A DNA stretch of 64,000 nt from Oxytricha trifallax (lineage: Eukaryota; Ciliophora; Spirotrichea; Sporadotrichida; Oxytrichidae), in assembly GCA_000711775.1 (NCBI GenBank), contig ARYC01001080.1, forward strand, positions 1 through 64,000, in the 5' to 3' direction. Position numbers and translations under genes: made by a program. Positions 48,289 to 60,152 of the stretch are shown piece after piece. The notes under the pieces were generated by a model, which saw nothing but the letters and a program-made list of their open reading frames with translations, had not been told where the DNA came from and ran no database searches. Every line of letters starts with the position of its first letter. The stretch's first letter is position 1.

Positions 48289-51085
48289 ATGAATAGTGGC
48301 AACACTCAATCTAAGCATGAAAATAGATAAGACTCTCATGGGTATTAAGATGATATTGAGCTGTCTACCAACCATAATTATCAATTGCAAAGCAACCTCT
48401 CTTCATCACAGATTCATGATGAAATTATTGATGATGATGAAATTCATATTAGTAAAAAGAATTTAATACTCAAATAGCTGTAAATAAGTGATGTTGATAT
48501 GTGTCAGAGTGGTAACACTATGTAAAGATAACACTAAATAAATGATGAATCTCCAGATTAAATGAATGAAGACTAGCAAATAATAAATTCATAGGAAATG
48601 ATGCAGAATTATCACATTGAAAATAGCTTTTCTTTTCATGCCTATGAGAAAATCAAATCGAATAGTATTTCCCTTTCTCTTAGTAATTCAAAAGTAGGAA
48701 TAGTACAAAAAACTTAAAACTAAAATCATCAATAAAACTAAGCTGATTGCTACAACAATAATGAATCTATGAATGATTAAAATTTATAACATCCTGTAGA
48801 TTATATGAAATTCTTTTTCAAGGAGGATGTCTAAGACTAAGTTGATTGGAGAAATATTGAATATCTCTTGAGAATGGAAGATGAAGAAATAATTAGATAA
48901 TATTTTGGAAATAAACCCCAACTCAGATTGCTGCTTGTGTTTAATGAAGAGGGTTATTCACTCGTACATTTAGCAGTCTTATACGGATTACCTGATAAAA
49001 TTAAACAGATAGTAAAATACGCTTAGGAAGTCTAACATGAAACTTAAGAAAATATTAAGCAGTGGATAAACTGTAAGACATTCAGTGATAAGTACACTGC
49101 GTTGCACTTGGCTTCATATAAAGGAATCATTGAATAAATATAATATCTACTTGAATTAGGAGCTGATTCACATGCTATTTCTGCTTCGGGACTTTCAATG
49201 CTGCATGTAGCAGCTCAGGGAGATCAGGCAACCTCCCTTTACATTTTCAAGTAGCTTGGATTAGACATAAATTTCAAAGACAAAAGAGGAGGGACACCAT
49301 TACATTGGGCTTGTTTCTCTAAGGGTGAAGAAGCTTTGAGTTATTTATTGGCATGGAAACCAAATATAAATACTTAAGATTAAGAGGGGTCAACGCCACT
49401 GCATATTGCTATTCAACATGTTCAACAGATTAATTCTACTAGGATTGTCAGATTTCTACTGATAAGAGGTGCATTAACTGATATTAAAGACAGACTTGGT
49501 AGGACGCCTAATGATTACATAAAAGATATCAGGAGCAGCGAATTTCAAGTTGAGCTTATACGAATGTTGGTATTATATAAATTTTGTTTATTATTCTCAA
49601 AATTATATAGATAAGAGAAAAAATAATTTTCTATTAAAGGATTTTTAAAATTACTAACTTCTATATAGATAATTAAAAATTCTTTATAAAAGACATCTTT
49701 TAATTATAATCAACTACATATTAAATAGATACAATAAATAAAATATAAGATTTGATAAAAAAATAATCATCTTAATTAAATTTTAATGTAGTAGAATAAG
49801 TTAAACTTATATTTTTAATTTAAAAATAGTAAACATATTTTATTCCCACAATAACAATTTTATTAGAGACCTTAGAGTAAACTGAGATGTTTAATGTTTA
49901 AAGCACCAATTAGACCAATGCCTAAAAACCCCATGACTTTGATAGTTTACTTTCTGTTTTTCTGCTACTCTTAGTTTCTACTCTTCTCATTTGTTTATTT
50001 AAGTAAGACCTACAATATTCTAATTTGTTTAAGGAATAAAAAAGGAAATGTGCTACATGAATCTGATACTAACAGTTGCTTGCTTAATATATTTCTTCCT
50101 ATCTTATCTTCGAGATCCAGGCTACTTGGTTAATAAAACTGTGCCATTCAGGAAACTTCTTGAAACCTTTGACCCAACTCAATTATGCCCAGACTGCGAA
50201 GTTATTAGAACTGCTAGATCCAGACATTGCAGTATTTGTCAGAGATGTGTGGAGAGATTTGATCATCACTGTCCTTGGATAAACAATTGTGTGGGAGTCA
50301 GAAATCATGTAGTATTTCTAATATACGTTATATTACAGCACTTGCTCCTAATAGTTTCTCTGCTTTTAACTGTATATGCAATTACCATACAAATGATTCC
50401 AAGAGTGGGGGGAATTCAAATGACTAATGATAGTGAAATAAATCAGATGAAGCGAGTTGTACTTAATAAATCATTCTTTATGTTTAATTTTCAACTGAGT
50501 AGGACCTACTTTTTCCTTGCTGCTTTTAACATAATAATAATCTGTAGTGTATTCTTAGTTCCTCTCACGTAAGTTTTAAGATAAAATTTAAGAGTATTAT
50601 TATAGGTTTTTGGGATTCATTCAAATTAGTAATTTTGTAAAGGGTAGAACAACTAATGAGAGATTTTCAAAATCATAGATGAATAACATTGATTAATAAG
50701 AAGACTTTACCAGAATTAATGTCTATAATAAATTACTCTTAATTTTTATCATTGTATTTTATTATAAGGGATAAAGAGCAGAAGTCTTAAGCATGCTAAT
50801 CAAGTTAACAAATCAAATCAAGGAAAATCGTTCGATAATACAATAAATTAACAACATTAACACATGATAAGTTCATTGAGTAATTGTGATAATAAACCAC
50901 TATTGGTTTATTAATCAGGGGAGTATTTCAATCCTGAAGTTGCCAAATTTAGAGACCAACAAATGCTTATGAATAAAAGTTCTAGAATTAACTTCGTAAA
51001 TTTGAAGTAAAATTGTTTCAGCATGTGTTTTGAAGATCAAATGAGGACGCAAGCAGAGATTTATGAAATTGCTAGAGCAAGTTGA
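48289..51085 (+). CDS. ankyrin-repeat DHHC palmitoyltransferase
   Basis: ATG 48289 starts a polar N-terminus of about 190 residues, followed by five to six ankyrin repeats (YTALHLASYKGIIEQIQYLL, LSMLHVAAQGDQATSLYIF, GTPLHWACFSKGEEALSYLL, STPLHIAIQHVQQ). A 297-bp GT..AG intron (49570-49866), a 31-bp intron (50003-50033) and a 37-bp intron (50569-50605) follow. Between them lie transmembrane helices, the Cys-rich domain CPDCEVIRTARSRHCSICQR and FDHHCPWINNCVGVRNH (DHHC 50260s), two more helices and GRTTNERFS, the TTxE motif. After a last non-GT..AG insert (about 50727-50768) the tail runs to TGA 51083-51085. The layout equals ZDHHC17/Akr1 S-acyltransferases, Golgi/endomembrane enzymes that palmitoylate cysteines. 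The TTxE block, read through TAG and TAA as Gln, is good evidence for the genetic code. Confidence 0.85.
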
Positions 51086-51173
51086 TTGAATATAAAAGAG
51101 AATTGTTTGTGTTTGTAGTATTAAAATCTGTAATTTTGATAAATTTAAATTAATTTAATAATAAATAAATTTA

Positions 51174-51539
51174 ATGTCCACAAATATTACAAGGAGCCAG
51201 GAAGAAGAGTTAAAAGTCACTCAACGAAAGAACTAAATAGTCTGGGGTTTAACATTTGCATTGCCTGCTTAATATATCTTTTCAAGAAGAAACTAAATAT
51301 ATAAAGCAACAAAGGAAGTTCGTGGATACTATGTCAAAGAAATTATAATGAGATTCCCTATAGGGTATATGCTTGGATTAGGTATATCGCTCAGTATGTA
51401 TGGATTAAGTGACCCTAAGCCAAAGAAACATGAATTAGATGAAAATGGAGAAGTAATGGCCAAAGATTCAGTAAAGTATAGTGTAGTGCTTAAGAAATAA
51501 AATATGCATTATGTCCCAGGGCGTCTTAGAGATGATTGA
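51174..51539 (+). CDS. small two-helix membrane protein, unknown
   Basis: One uninterrupted frame of 121 codons (TAA/TAG = Gln) from ATG 51174 to TGA 51537-51539: polar start MSTNITRSQEEELKVTQRKN, first hydrophobic segment IVWGLTFALPAQYIFS, basic loop, second segment IIMRFPIGYMLGLGISLSMY, then a charged tail GLSDPKPKKHELDENGEV… ending HYVPGRLRDD. Size and layout resemble small mitochondrial inner-membrane accessory subunits, but no family motif is visible and this is only a suggestion. Confidence 0.6.
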
Positions 51540-51686
51540 TATACTATTATTTTATGTTCTTTTTGTTTGAAAAATTTCATGATTTGTAATATGATATATT
51601 GCAATTATTTCGGAGTAATAAAAATCATTATTTGAATATTTCGTTGGGAAAAAGAAAGAGTTATAATTTGGTCTATAATTTATTTG

Positions 51687-53716
51687 TCACACTTTGTTTC
51701 TAACATAATCGCTAAGTTCTTCGTTTTTCTTTTGAAGCAACTTAATTTGCTCCTCCATTTACTTTCTGGCATCTTTCTCCTCTCTTAGTTATTTCTCAAT
51801 GCCTGTTAAGTAGCTATAATAAGAAGCGCCTACACTTTTAAGTGAACCAGATTTATGCGTTGTGGAAACTACACTTGAAATTATTTCATCATCTTCCCAT
51901 GCGCTTTGAATCTTGCTCAATAAACTAATACAAATATTACTATAAATTACTGTCTATACTTACTCCTCTTTAGGCTTGATAGAATTTAGCTTTTCAGTTA
52001 AACTCCTAAAGTCTTATTAAGTATGAGACCCTGTTCCACTATTGATATAACTGAGTTAACTTGACGTTTCTTTCAGTCTCTCTAAGTTGTCATGAGTAAG
52101 TAGACTACTCATTATACTTTTGGGATTTTACTCAATTTTTAATTGCTTTGACAATTAATCCACATCTTGCTCATCCATTTTTTAGATATGCTCTATTATT
52201 TTAGCTTTCTTGAACTCTACTATTTTTGATCTAATGCTTTATGCCTTAGATAAACTATAATTTTTTTGATTTTAAAACAAAATTAGATATATATTGTTAT
52301 AGATCTACTTGCTATTGACTTAGACTTGAGATTAAAAGCATTAGATTTTCTGCTATGATGACTAGTTTATGGTCTCTAATTCGTGTATTCAGTAATTGGT
52401 GCATAAATACTCTAACTGTCTCCCAAGTTTAGCCCACTCTGGTTAAGTCCTTCATTTTCATCTATTCTACTTGGATTACTGATGTAAGAATTGTTGAAAT
52501 TCGGCATTTTTTGTGTAGTACTGATTAAATTTGGTTTTTTAAATACAGATTTACTTTTATGACTTGTAGTCTCAAAGTCTTCATTGAACCTTGGGATTTC
52601 ATTTTTCGCTTCTATATATCGCTACTCACTTGAGTATTTATAATTAGATTTAGTTTAGGACTGAGTTGTTGAATTGTTGCCTTGGTTAGGCTTATTGCCA
52701 TATTATTAAGATGATTTAGGACTATGTTGCTAGCTTGATAATCTCTTAGCGAAAGCTGAAGTTCCAACTCTATCAAATTTTGAACCTTTCATTTCGCTTG
52801 GATAAAAATTCTCTTCTTACTAAGAACGAATTTCTATTTCTTTTTTAACTACATTCTCTAAATTGTTTCCCTTGATTGTCTTTTTACCTCCAAAAGTGTA
52901 ATTTTACAGATTTTTGGTATATCTACTGTTTTTTCCAACTTTATCATCTCCTCTCCCAATAGAAGCCCTTTCCAATAACACACTTCTATTTCTTTATCTT
53001 AAGTCTATTAATTACTGATTATCTTTATTAGAATTTGAGGCGTTACTTATAATGCCTATTTTCAAACCCTTTCCACTCTTCTAGGTGTTAATATTCTCTG
53101 TGTTGGAACTAATTAGATTGTTTTAAGCAGTTCCTCGAGATGAAGTTATATTTGAGTGAAATATTCCACCTGCTCCAAGAGTTGAATTATTTTCAATGTG
53201 ATCATTACTTATACTTCTTTAAGTAGAATTCATGCCATTTGTTTATACTGCTGTTTAAGCATAGATATACTTATCAATTCAAATATATAAAAGTAAAAAA
53301 ATAAAGTAAATTAGTTTTATGTCTGTAATGATTTTGGAATAGTCGCTGTTTAATACTGTTTGGGTTGCTTTAGGCTGGATCGTAGAAGTTAAAAGCATGG
53401 TCATGAGCACTCTAATGGTATACATACGGACTTTCTTATTAAGTATTATTATTGTGAGATTATTAAGTAACACTCATGCCTCCTCCCCCAACTGTGCTTC
53501 CACCACCATTAGACTTTGTTAAATATGATTAAACATACAGCCTATATATTAATGGTTAAAATATTTTGATTTATATTTGTGAATGAAAGAATCTTACTGA
53601 TTTTATGCAACCATTTCCTTTTCAACTCTTTGTTGCCAAGCCCGATGCTCTCCAGAGTAATCAGTCGCTTAAGTAAGTTTAGAACTTATAGCTTTACTTA
53701 TATTCTCTTATTTCAT
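51687..53716 (-). CDS. disordered/coiled-coil protein, unknown
   Basis: ATG 53716 reads MKQENISKAISSKLTQATDY then SGEHRAWQQRVEKEMVAQNQ. A GT..AG intron (about 53537-53595) gives LYVQSYLTKSNGGGSTVGGG, and an insert around 53280-53470 follows. Then comes a Ser/Asn-rich middle (IGRGDDKVGKNSRYTKN; PSEMKGSKFDRVGTSAFAKR; SNPSRIDENEGLNQSGLNL) and a C-terminal coiled coil (KKAKIIEHIQKMDEQDVDQL … EKQLREEKDARKQMEEQIKL, LQKKNEELSDYVRNKV) to TGA 51687-51689. The short AW..RVEKE N-terminal motif followed by disorder and a terminal coil suggests a structural, possibly basal-body or axonemal protein, which is inference. It converges with the small membrane-protein gene 148 bp away. Confidence 0.6.
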
Positions 53717-54080
53717 TTTATTTTAATAATTCTTAAGTATATAAAACTTATCTAAATTATTTCTAATACAAATATATTTTAATAATCCATTTTCTTAAAT
53801 AAAATAAAAAAGCAGATAATTGGACAGAAACATAGACATTAATTGCATTTTAGGTGGTTTTGAGTATTAATTAAGTGAAAGGGGAACTTATGTCATTGTC
53901 AAAGTATCATTATTCATACACATTTAGAATATATCTAAATTGTGAAAGTCAAATGTATATTGTTAACAAGCCAGAGTTCCAATTTTATGTGTGTTTTTTT
54001 TCTGTTGAATAAATGGATTTGATATTTCTTATAGTAAAGCTGATTAATCAGGGTCAGCTTTGATCTATTTATCTCTAATC
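53717..54080. other. AT-rich intergenic spacer
   Basis: Lies between the start of the coiled-coil gene and the stop of the B-box/WD40 gene, both on the minus strand. No coding signal seen; probably 3' and 5' flanks only. Confidence 0.5.
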
Positions 54081-56600
54081 TCATAAGTTATTTACAACAA
54101 AACTTCTAATTGAGCGCTTTTTCTCTTCAGCGACAACCATGCAATCAGTTTTATTTCTCAAAAAGATGGCTCCTGTATACCAAGGACTCTAATTTTCAGC
54201 TCTTTCATGCTGCAATACCTTTGTTTTTTCATTTTCAACATCTATGAGAATGTAAAACTCATTCTCAATTCCACAGTAAATATTCTTAACTCCCATCTAG
54301 TCATAATAAGGAACTCGAATTAAGTCAATACAGTACTTTCCTCTTCCTTGTATTTTATGCAGAATTTGATTTGTCTTAATTGAAATAAGGAAGTATACGC
54401 ATGACATAGTTGAAACTAAAACTTGATTGACATCATATTCTAGCAATTGAGAGATTACTTGGTCTTCAAGAAAGGTTTACTTATTTTATCTTTGCATTTT
54501 GAAAAGTTCTAAGTCTGACTGTGGTTGAGTGGCAAGTGTTTACTGCTGCTGTGATTAGACATTTATCATTTACCAAATGGTGAAACCTTTATCTTAAGCC
54601 ACACAAACTCTACCATCTGAGACTTTCATCAAACTGTAAATCTTTTTGGCAGGCTCAGTCACGATAACTTGATTAAGTTATTCCAGACACAAGCCACTTC
54701 CATTAACTCTAAGTAAAAGCATGTCTCCATTCATTAAAGCGACCCAGAGAATTGAATTCTTCATATAAAGAATTGAAGTAATTGGATCCTTCACACTACA
54801 TTCATATTTTATAACTCTTTCAGCTAAATTGTAATCCCATATCATCAACAATCCTTTAGAGTGCCCAGTAACTAAGAAACCTTCTATCTCAAACATACAA
54901 TAGATGACCTCGAATGTTTCATTATATAGTGTCTTTTGAATTTTAAAGCCTTCATACTCAAATATCATAGCGCTATTGTTAGGACCACAAGATGCTACTA
55001 TTTAATCATTTGAAAGCTATCTAGTGCAGTAAAGACATTAATTTTTAGGCACTTATTTGAATTTGATAATTTTACTATCGCTTTCTTGTTTGGGAATATA
55101 TGGTTTCTGATCATTGCTAACTTCTTTGTGGAGTCTAACAGCTTCTGCTCTAAGTTTCTCAAAATCTTCATTTTTAGTAATAGCTAAGCTATTTGCTTAC
55201 TATACTTTGCTCTGTTTCTTTTTCTTTTTTGAAGGACTATTGAAATTATGAATCTCATTTAAATCTTCAATGCTTGGGATTCCCCCTCCATAACCATATT
55301 CAATCATTTCTCTAATCCTCTCTTTGTCTAAATCTATGCCATTTTCTAGCTACTCTACTTCTCTCTCTTGTCTTTTAGCCTCCTCTTATTCAATAGGCAG
55401 CAAAATTTGATTCTCAACTACGTTTTTAAGCAGTTCACAAATCTTGAATAGCTCTACTAAATTTTAAATTCTTATTTTCCTTTTCTGGCTGTCTTCTTCA
55501 GCTTTCCAAGCATCTGCATGCTTCATTTTGTAATCATGAGCTTTATCATGCAGCAATTAAATCTAGGAAATTTTCTCTTCTTTTGAACTTTAAAATATAG
55601 AAGGCTCGCTATCAGCAATCATTTATTGGCATTATGTCAAAATTTCCTCAATTTTAGAGAAGTTGTACTATTCTATTTCCTCAAGAACTTAATCCAATCA
55701 TTTTCTCAATTTTACAATCGAAGCTACTGGTTGTAATAAAACTTGCTTTTCATTAGATTCTGGTATATCTGTAAGTTAATACTCGAAATACTCTTTCGAA
55801 TGCAAATATTCGTTTACAAATTAAAATATATATATATATTATAATGTAACATTGAAATTATATGTGAACTCTAAGCCTCTCTCCAATATACAATGGTTCT
55901 CTTTTTGCATATGATTAGTCTTAGGATATTTCTTCATCTGAATAATTCTCATTATCTTCCGCATCTAGTTTATAATTCATTAAAAATTACTAATTTATTA
56001 ATAACTTATGCTATATCTTCATCTGATGCTTCACAATCAACCCACCTCATCAATTCAAGATGTATCTCTTCCTTTCTGGTCAAACATACACTCTTGCATT
56101 CATTAAATCGTTTCTGAAATTCTCTGCATTTCATCCCTAAATTTAGAATATTGGCTATGCTACACTCTCCTTTTTGACTATTTTCTTCTGCCATTTGGTG
56201 AATTTAGAAGATCAAAGCATCTATTTGGCACTCTAGTACTAGCAATCGCTAATATGCAGTTAATTGCCTGGAGTACATAGTCAGGGGTAATTACTAAATC
56301 AAAACAGTCTATACGTAGTATTTATCGATTTCTCTCATTTTAAAGGCAGGGAAGCTATGTGACATGTCCAGGAAATCTATTGTATAGAATTTAAGCTCTT
56401 TCTTCAATTATTACAGGTTCCTTCATTCTTCTGATTTTAAATCGCTTATCCAACACACTTAATGATTCTTATGATCCTCCAGTACACATTTGTCACAAAT
56501 GATCTTTAAATCTGTATTACAAAATAGCTACACGATTCTATCTGCATGTACATCACACTGTTGCTTTAAGACATTCAGTAAAACTTTAGAAAATCGAGTA
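54081..56600 (-). CDS. B-box zinc finger / coiled-coil / WD40 protein
   Basis: The N-terminal part seen (56590-56450) is a B-box: LKQQCDVHADRIVQLFC…DLKIICDKCVLEDHKNHQVCW, with C-x2-H, C-x2-D/C and C-x2-C…H-x2-H spacing. Helical sequence follows (QMAEENSQKGECSIANILNL; MKCREFQKRFNECKSVCLTR), an insert near 55780-55990, then a coiled coil (ASIVKLRKWLDQVLEEIEQY; AEEDSQKRKIRIQNLVELFK) and WD40-type blades (SNDQIVASCGPNNSAMIFEY; EGFLVTGHSKGLLMIWDYN; DPITSILYMKNSILWVALMN; VSDGRVCVAQDKGFTIWQM). It ends RSFVVNNL-TGA (54081-54083). The combination is TRIM-like without a RING. One TGA (about 56443) sits in the frame between the B-box and the coil, so a small IES or a decayed stretch is likely there. The start may be the exon at 57104. 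Confidence 0.6.
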
Positions 56601-56799
56601 AAAATATTATTTTAAATATAAATTAATTATTAAATCAAAATTTATAGAAGATGTCATAATAAATTGATAAATTTATTATTTTTATGGGTTTTATTGATAC
56701 ATATTCTGTTTTTAAGAAATCTTTAATAATTCATAATATTGAAAGATATAATAAATAATTATGCTTTTTTTTTCTTTTTTAAATATTAATAAATATATA

Positions 56800-57104
56800 T
56801 TTTTTTTAAGTTGATTGCTGTTGTTTTTGCTATTCTATTATAAACCCTTAATAGAGTAGTACTACTTGGATGGCTCCCACTCTCCCTGGTATACTTAGTA
56901 CAAATTTGCCTATGAAAACTGATTCCTTTACTCTTCATCCAATATGAAACTGGAAATCTTAGTCTTTTGAGCTTTCCTATAGTTAAGCTGCATCTTGCAC
57001 AGCTCAAATTCCTTCTTGATCTTGTTTATGCTTTAAATGTATTCCTCGACTTCGCGATTATAATTAGTTTCGCTTTTGTCACCTTCGCTCTCTAAATCAC
57101 TCAT
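56800..57104 (-). CDS. acidic/helical N-terminal exon or small protein
   Basis: ATG 57104 gives MSDLESEGDKSETNYNREVE, then EYIQSINKIKKEFELCKMQL, YRKAQKTKISSFILDEEQRN, and a polar end VYQGEWEPSKQYYSIKG at about 56830. After this the frame stays open but becomes AT-rich noise down to a TGA near 56560. It is either a ~100-residue protein of its own or the first exon of the B-box/WD40 gene on the same strand. No family recognised. Confidence 0.5.
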
Positions 57105-57197
57105 TTTATTAATAAGTAATAGTTTAATAATAGAAGGTCTAAAAAGAGAGATTAATAAAATAATCAATTAAATTATAAACTCCAATACTAATTCAAA
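57105..57197. promoter_or_regulatory. 93-bp divergent promoter region upstream of BBS7
   Basis: Very short gap between the minus-strand ATG 57104 and the BBS7 ATG 57198. AT-rich, no defined element. Confidence 0.45.
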
Positions 57198-60082
57198 ATG
57201 AAAAATTATCATTTAGAGCACAAAACTTATTTCGAAACTGGAAGCTCTATTATGCCTCATTGCTTGAAAGTAATGCCCTTAGAACCTAAAAAGAAGTTTC
57301 AAAAATGTAAGTTACTGTTAAGATAATTGTTACCATGACTAAATTTTCTCTTTTAGTTTCGATTGGCTGCGGTCCCCTATTGATGTATTATGAATTCAAA
57401 AAAGGAGAATTGGTTCAAGACTTCAAATCAGAGCAGCAACCAAAAGAGATATCAAGGGTAGTTTTATCTGGGGATGCCTCAAAATATAGTATATTTTTCA
57501 CATCTGGACAGCAAATAAAAGGAGTGACCAAGAAAGGCAAAGAATTTTTCAAATTGGAAACGTCTCACACTGAAACTATTAAGAGTCTGCATGTGTAATA
57601 ATAGAATTTATGGTCAGCTGGTGAATACATTCTAAACTGCTATGAGAGCGTTAGTAATAAAATTGTCGACAAATATTTCTTTATTTGTGATGATAAAATC
57701 AATGATATGATTGTCACTTCTGTTAGTGGTTAACTTGTACTTAATCCAGTTATTGCTTGCTAAGACAAAACTATTAAAGTATTAGTAGAGGGCGACAAGA
57801 TTCTTTATATGTAAAAGTTTGATTCTGCATGCACAGCCATTTGCTTAGCTCCAGAGTAAACCCACAGATATTGTCCGATTGTTGGATATGGGTTGAAGAA
57901 TGGTGGAATTGGATGCATTGAACTTACAAGGGATGAACCAATAATCATAATATAATATATTCTAAATTTTAATCATTTGGAGCTTAGAGGGATCATAAAC
58001 AAATGGATCAGCAGCTTCTGTGATAAAGTGTTGTGATTTATTTCAAGATCCAGGGTTCTTTAATTTCATTGTAGCAAGGGATGATGGATCAGTCGAAATT
58101 TATTCTTATGAACATAAATCCCCAGTGCCAATACTTAGATTTGAGACTAAAATTAGCGAATCAATAACAGGAATGGACATTGGATTTATTCAACATCAGA
58201 AGTTAATTTTTTATTATGAACCAATTACATAATTTAAATGATTACCAACTCATAGATACAAGAGATCCTGATGACTACTTACAGTGGCAAAATTATTTCT
58301 ATGTAAGAGAAACAGAATGCTAAAATGCAGGCTTTAATTTCTCAAATTCCAAATGAAAAAATGTAAAAGCTAACATTACAACAAGCTAAAAGTGAAAAAC
58401 AAGACAAAATATCTACGCTTTAAAAAGAAGTTGAGTTACTGAAAAAGAAAGCAAAATAGATGGAGGCAATTAAAGAGTAAGAGCTGGATGATTTATAAGA
58501 AGATGATGGGAATATACAATAGAATAATGTTTATGATCAAAATTAAGTAGTTGACTATGGAGAGCCATTTAAGGTTGATTATAAACTAAACTTAATTGCA
58601 GCTGAAGCCTCTTACTCTTTGTTAATTGATTCTTAGTTAGCAATCGACACTATCTTATAAAAAGTAAAAACTACAAATTTATAAAAGTTAGTTTCCCTTA
58701 TACTTTAAAGCATGTAAAACATAGATATCATCAGTACAAAAGATAATATTTGCACTATAACTAAAATAGATGATAAAGTACATTAAAATGTTTTGTTGGC
58801 AACTTTGAAAATCTAAGGTGAAGAAACAAAACACTCAAGAGTTGAGATTAAGATCCGAACTTCAGAGGGGCAAAATGGACATTTAAATGCTATAGTTATG
58901 CCTAAGCCTTATACTGGAAATAAAACAGCCTAGTTTTTGGACATTCCTCTTAAACCTCTGAATTTACATGAAAGAATTGACAGTATTGAAGAAAGTATTC
59001 TTAATGAATTACCTCTAAGTGTGATTAAACTCACAGGTAAATTTTCTATAACAGACGCTTATAATTGGGTTTCAAATTGTCTCCCAGATGTGCCACATAA
59101 TCATAACTTATGATAGGAAATTGAAAAATTTAATCAAAAACTTGATATATTAAAAAGTATTCGTATAGATCAGACGCATGTGGAGATAGAGCACTCAATT
59201 AAAATGTAAGTTACAAAAAGAATATCTTTAATTTTTTTTTATTGGTCCTACCTGGTAAGACCACAGGTGGAGCTGGACTGGGGTCTCGTTTGACAACAGA
59301 GAGAGGAGACTTATAAGACTTTAACGATATTGATGATGAAGGCGATGAAGAAGAAGATTAAACTATATCAGAGAGATTTCCATTTTTGATTAGTATAATA
59401 AGTTTTAGTTTTAGTTTTAATGTTAATACAATAATTATTAAATTAAAGTTTTCATATTGTTAATCATGAATGTAAATAACGATATATAAGACTAAATTCA
59501 TACACTGTACTTTAAATCTGCTTTCGTGGGCTCATATGTAGTACTTGAACTTTCTCCATAATTAATTGTCCTGAAAAGTGACAATCTTTCAGCAATGACT
59601 ATCATCAAAGATTAATTGACTACAGACGCTACAAACAAGAAAATTCAGATAGACTTTGAATCTTAGATTTCATAAGAATCAGTCTATAGGACACTTGAAC
59701 TTCTTCACCCACTTGTTTAAGAATAATACACTATTGCCTAGAAACATTAATTAATTGATGGTCTCAAGGAGCTTTAATTATAGGAGGAAGATAACAGCTT
59801 CTTAAGTGAGGAGTACAAAGAGATACTTAGAAATGCGGAAGATATTAAGACTTAGTTTAAGCTTTAACCTTGTTAAAATATATTTTTTAATTTCTGAGAT
59901 AATTAATTTAATAAAAACCTAGAAAATTAACATTCCTATGGGGAATAATAGCAGATTTATACATGGATACTGCCAAGATAAAAGGTCATCATAATGTGGG
60001 GAGCCGTATAACAATGCTAAAACAGATTCTTAATGCTTATAACTATGAAGAATTAATATAGTTTTTCAAGACAAGTTTGTGA
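57198..60082 (+). CDS. BBS7: Bardet-Biedl syndrome 7 protein (BBSome subunit)
   Basis: ATG 57198; intron about 57307-57354. The N-terminal beta-propeller has IGCGPLLMYYEFKKGELVQD, GVTKKGKEFFKLETSHTETI, ICDDKINDMIVTS, VLNPVIACQDKTIKVL, FIVARDDGSVEIYSYEHKSP and GFIQEILMTTYSGKIISM. A coiled coil follows, then the ear/platform domains LTGKFSITDAYNWVSNCLPD, FVGSYVVLELSP, SDNLSAMTIIKDQLTTDATN, LELLHPLVQEQYTIAQKHQL and GLKELQLQEEDNSFLSEEY. The conserved C-terminal helix pair is GIIADLYMDTAKIKG…MLKQILNAYNYEELIQFF, and TGA 60080-60082 ends it. Order and motifs follow vertebrate BBS7 from end to end. BBS7 is part of the BBSome coat that moves membrane proteins in and out of cilia. Three IESs with pointers are resolved; a fourth insert (about 59872-59930) is not. 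Confidence 0.9.
57949..57976 (+). other. 28-bp IES with TAATCAT pointer in BBS7
   Basis: TAATCAT at 57942-57948 and 57970-57976. One copy removed gives RDEPIIIWSLEGSQ, matching the strand that BBS7 proteins have here. The insert has no GT..AG ends. Confidence 0.85.
58194..58261 (+). other. 68-bp IES with CAA pointer in BBS7
   Basis: CAA at 58191-58193 and 58259-58261. Joining gives GMDIGFIQEILMTTYSG, the conserved G.QEIL..YSG block; reading through hits TGA. Confidence 0.75.
59106..59502 (+). other. 397-bp insert (IES) with TCATA pointer in BBS7
   Basis: TCATA at 59101-59105 and 59498-59502. Excision gives CLPDVPHNHTLYFKSAFVGS, matching the uninterrupted CLPEVP…YFQNTF region of animal BBS7. 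Unlike the other IESs, part of the insert looks coding (see 59113-59385). Confidence 0.75.
59113..59385 (+). pseudogene. coding-like segment embedded in a BBS7 IES
   Basis: Inside the insert, one frame reads EIEKFNQKLDILKSIRIDQT then HVEIEHSIKM up to a GTAAGT. After an AT/T-rich gap, a second reads TTGGAGLGSRLTTERGDLQD then FNDIDDEGDEEEDQ. Codon use and base composition (GC-richer, acidic end) look like real gene sequence, not IES filler, yet neither block belongs to BBS7. It may be an MDS of another, scrambled gene nested here, or a captured fragment. I recognise no family. Confidence 0.5.
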
Positions 60083-60152
60083 AATTAAAGATAGTTGTTT
60101 GAATTTTTAAAATTTCATTCCATTCTATTATCATTTAAAATAACACGTTCAT

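Noticed and set aside
59980-60082. Separate small gene after BBS7
   Set aside because: The peptide GIIADLYMDTAKIKG…YEELIQFF matches the conserved C-terminal helices of BBS7, so it is its last exon.
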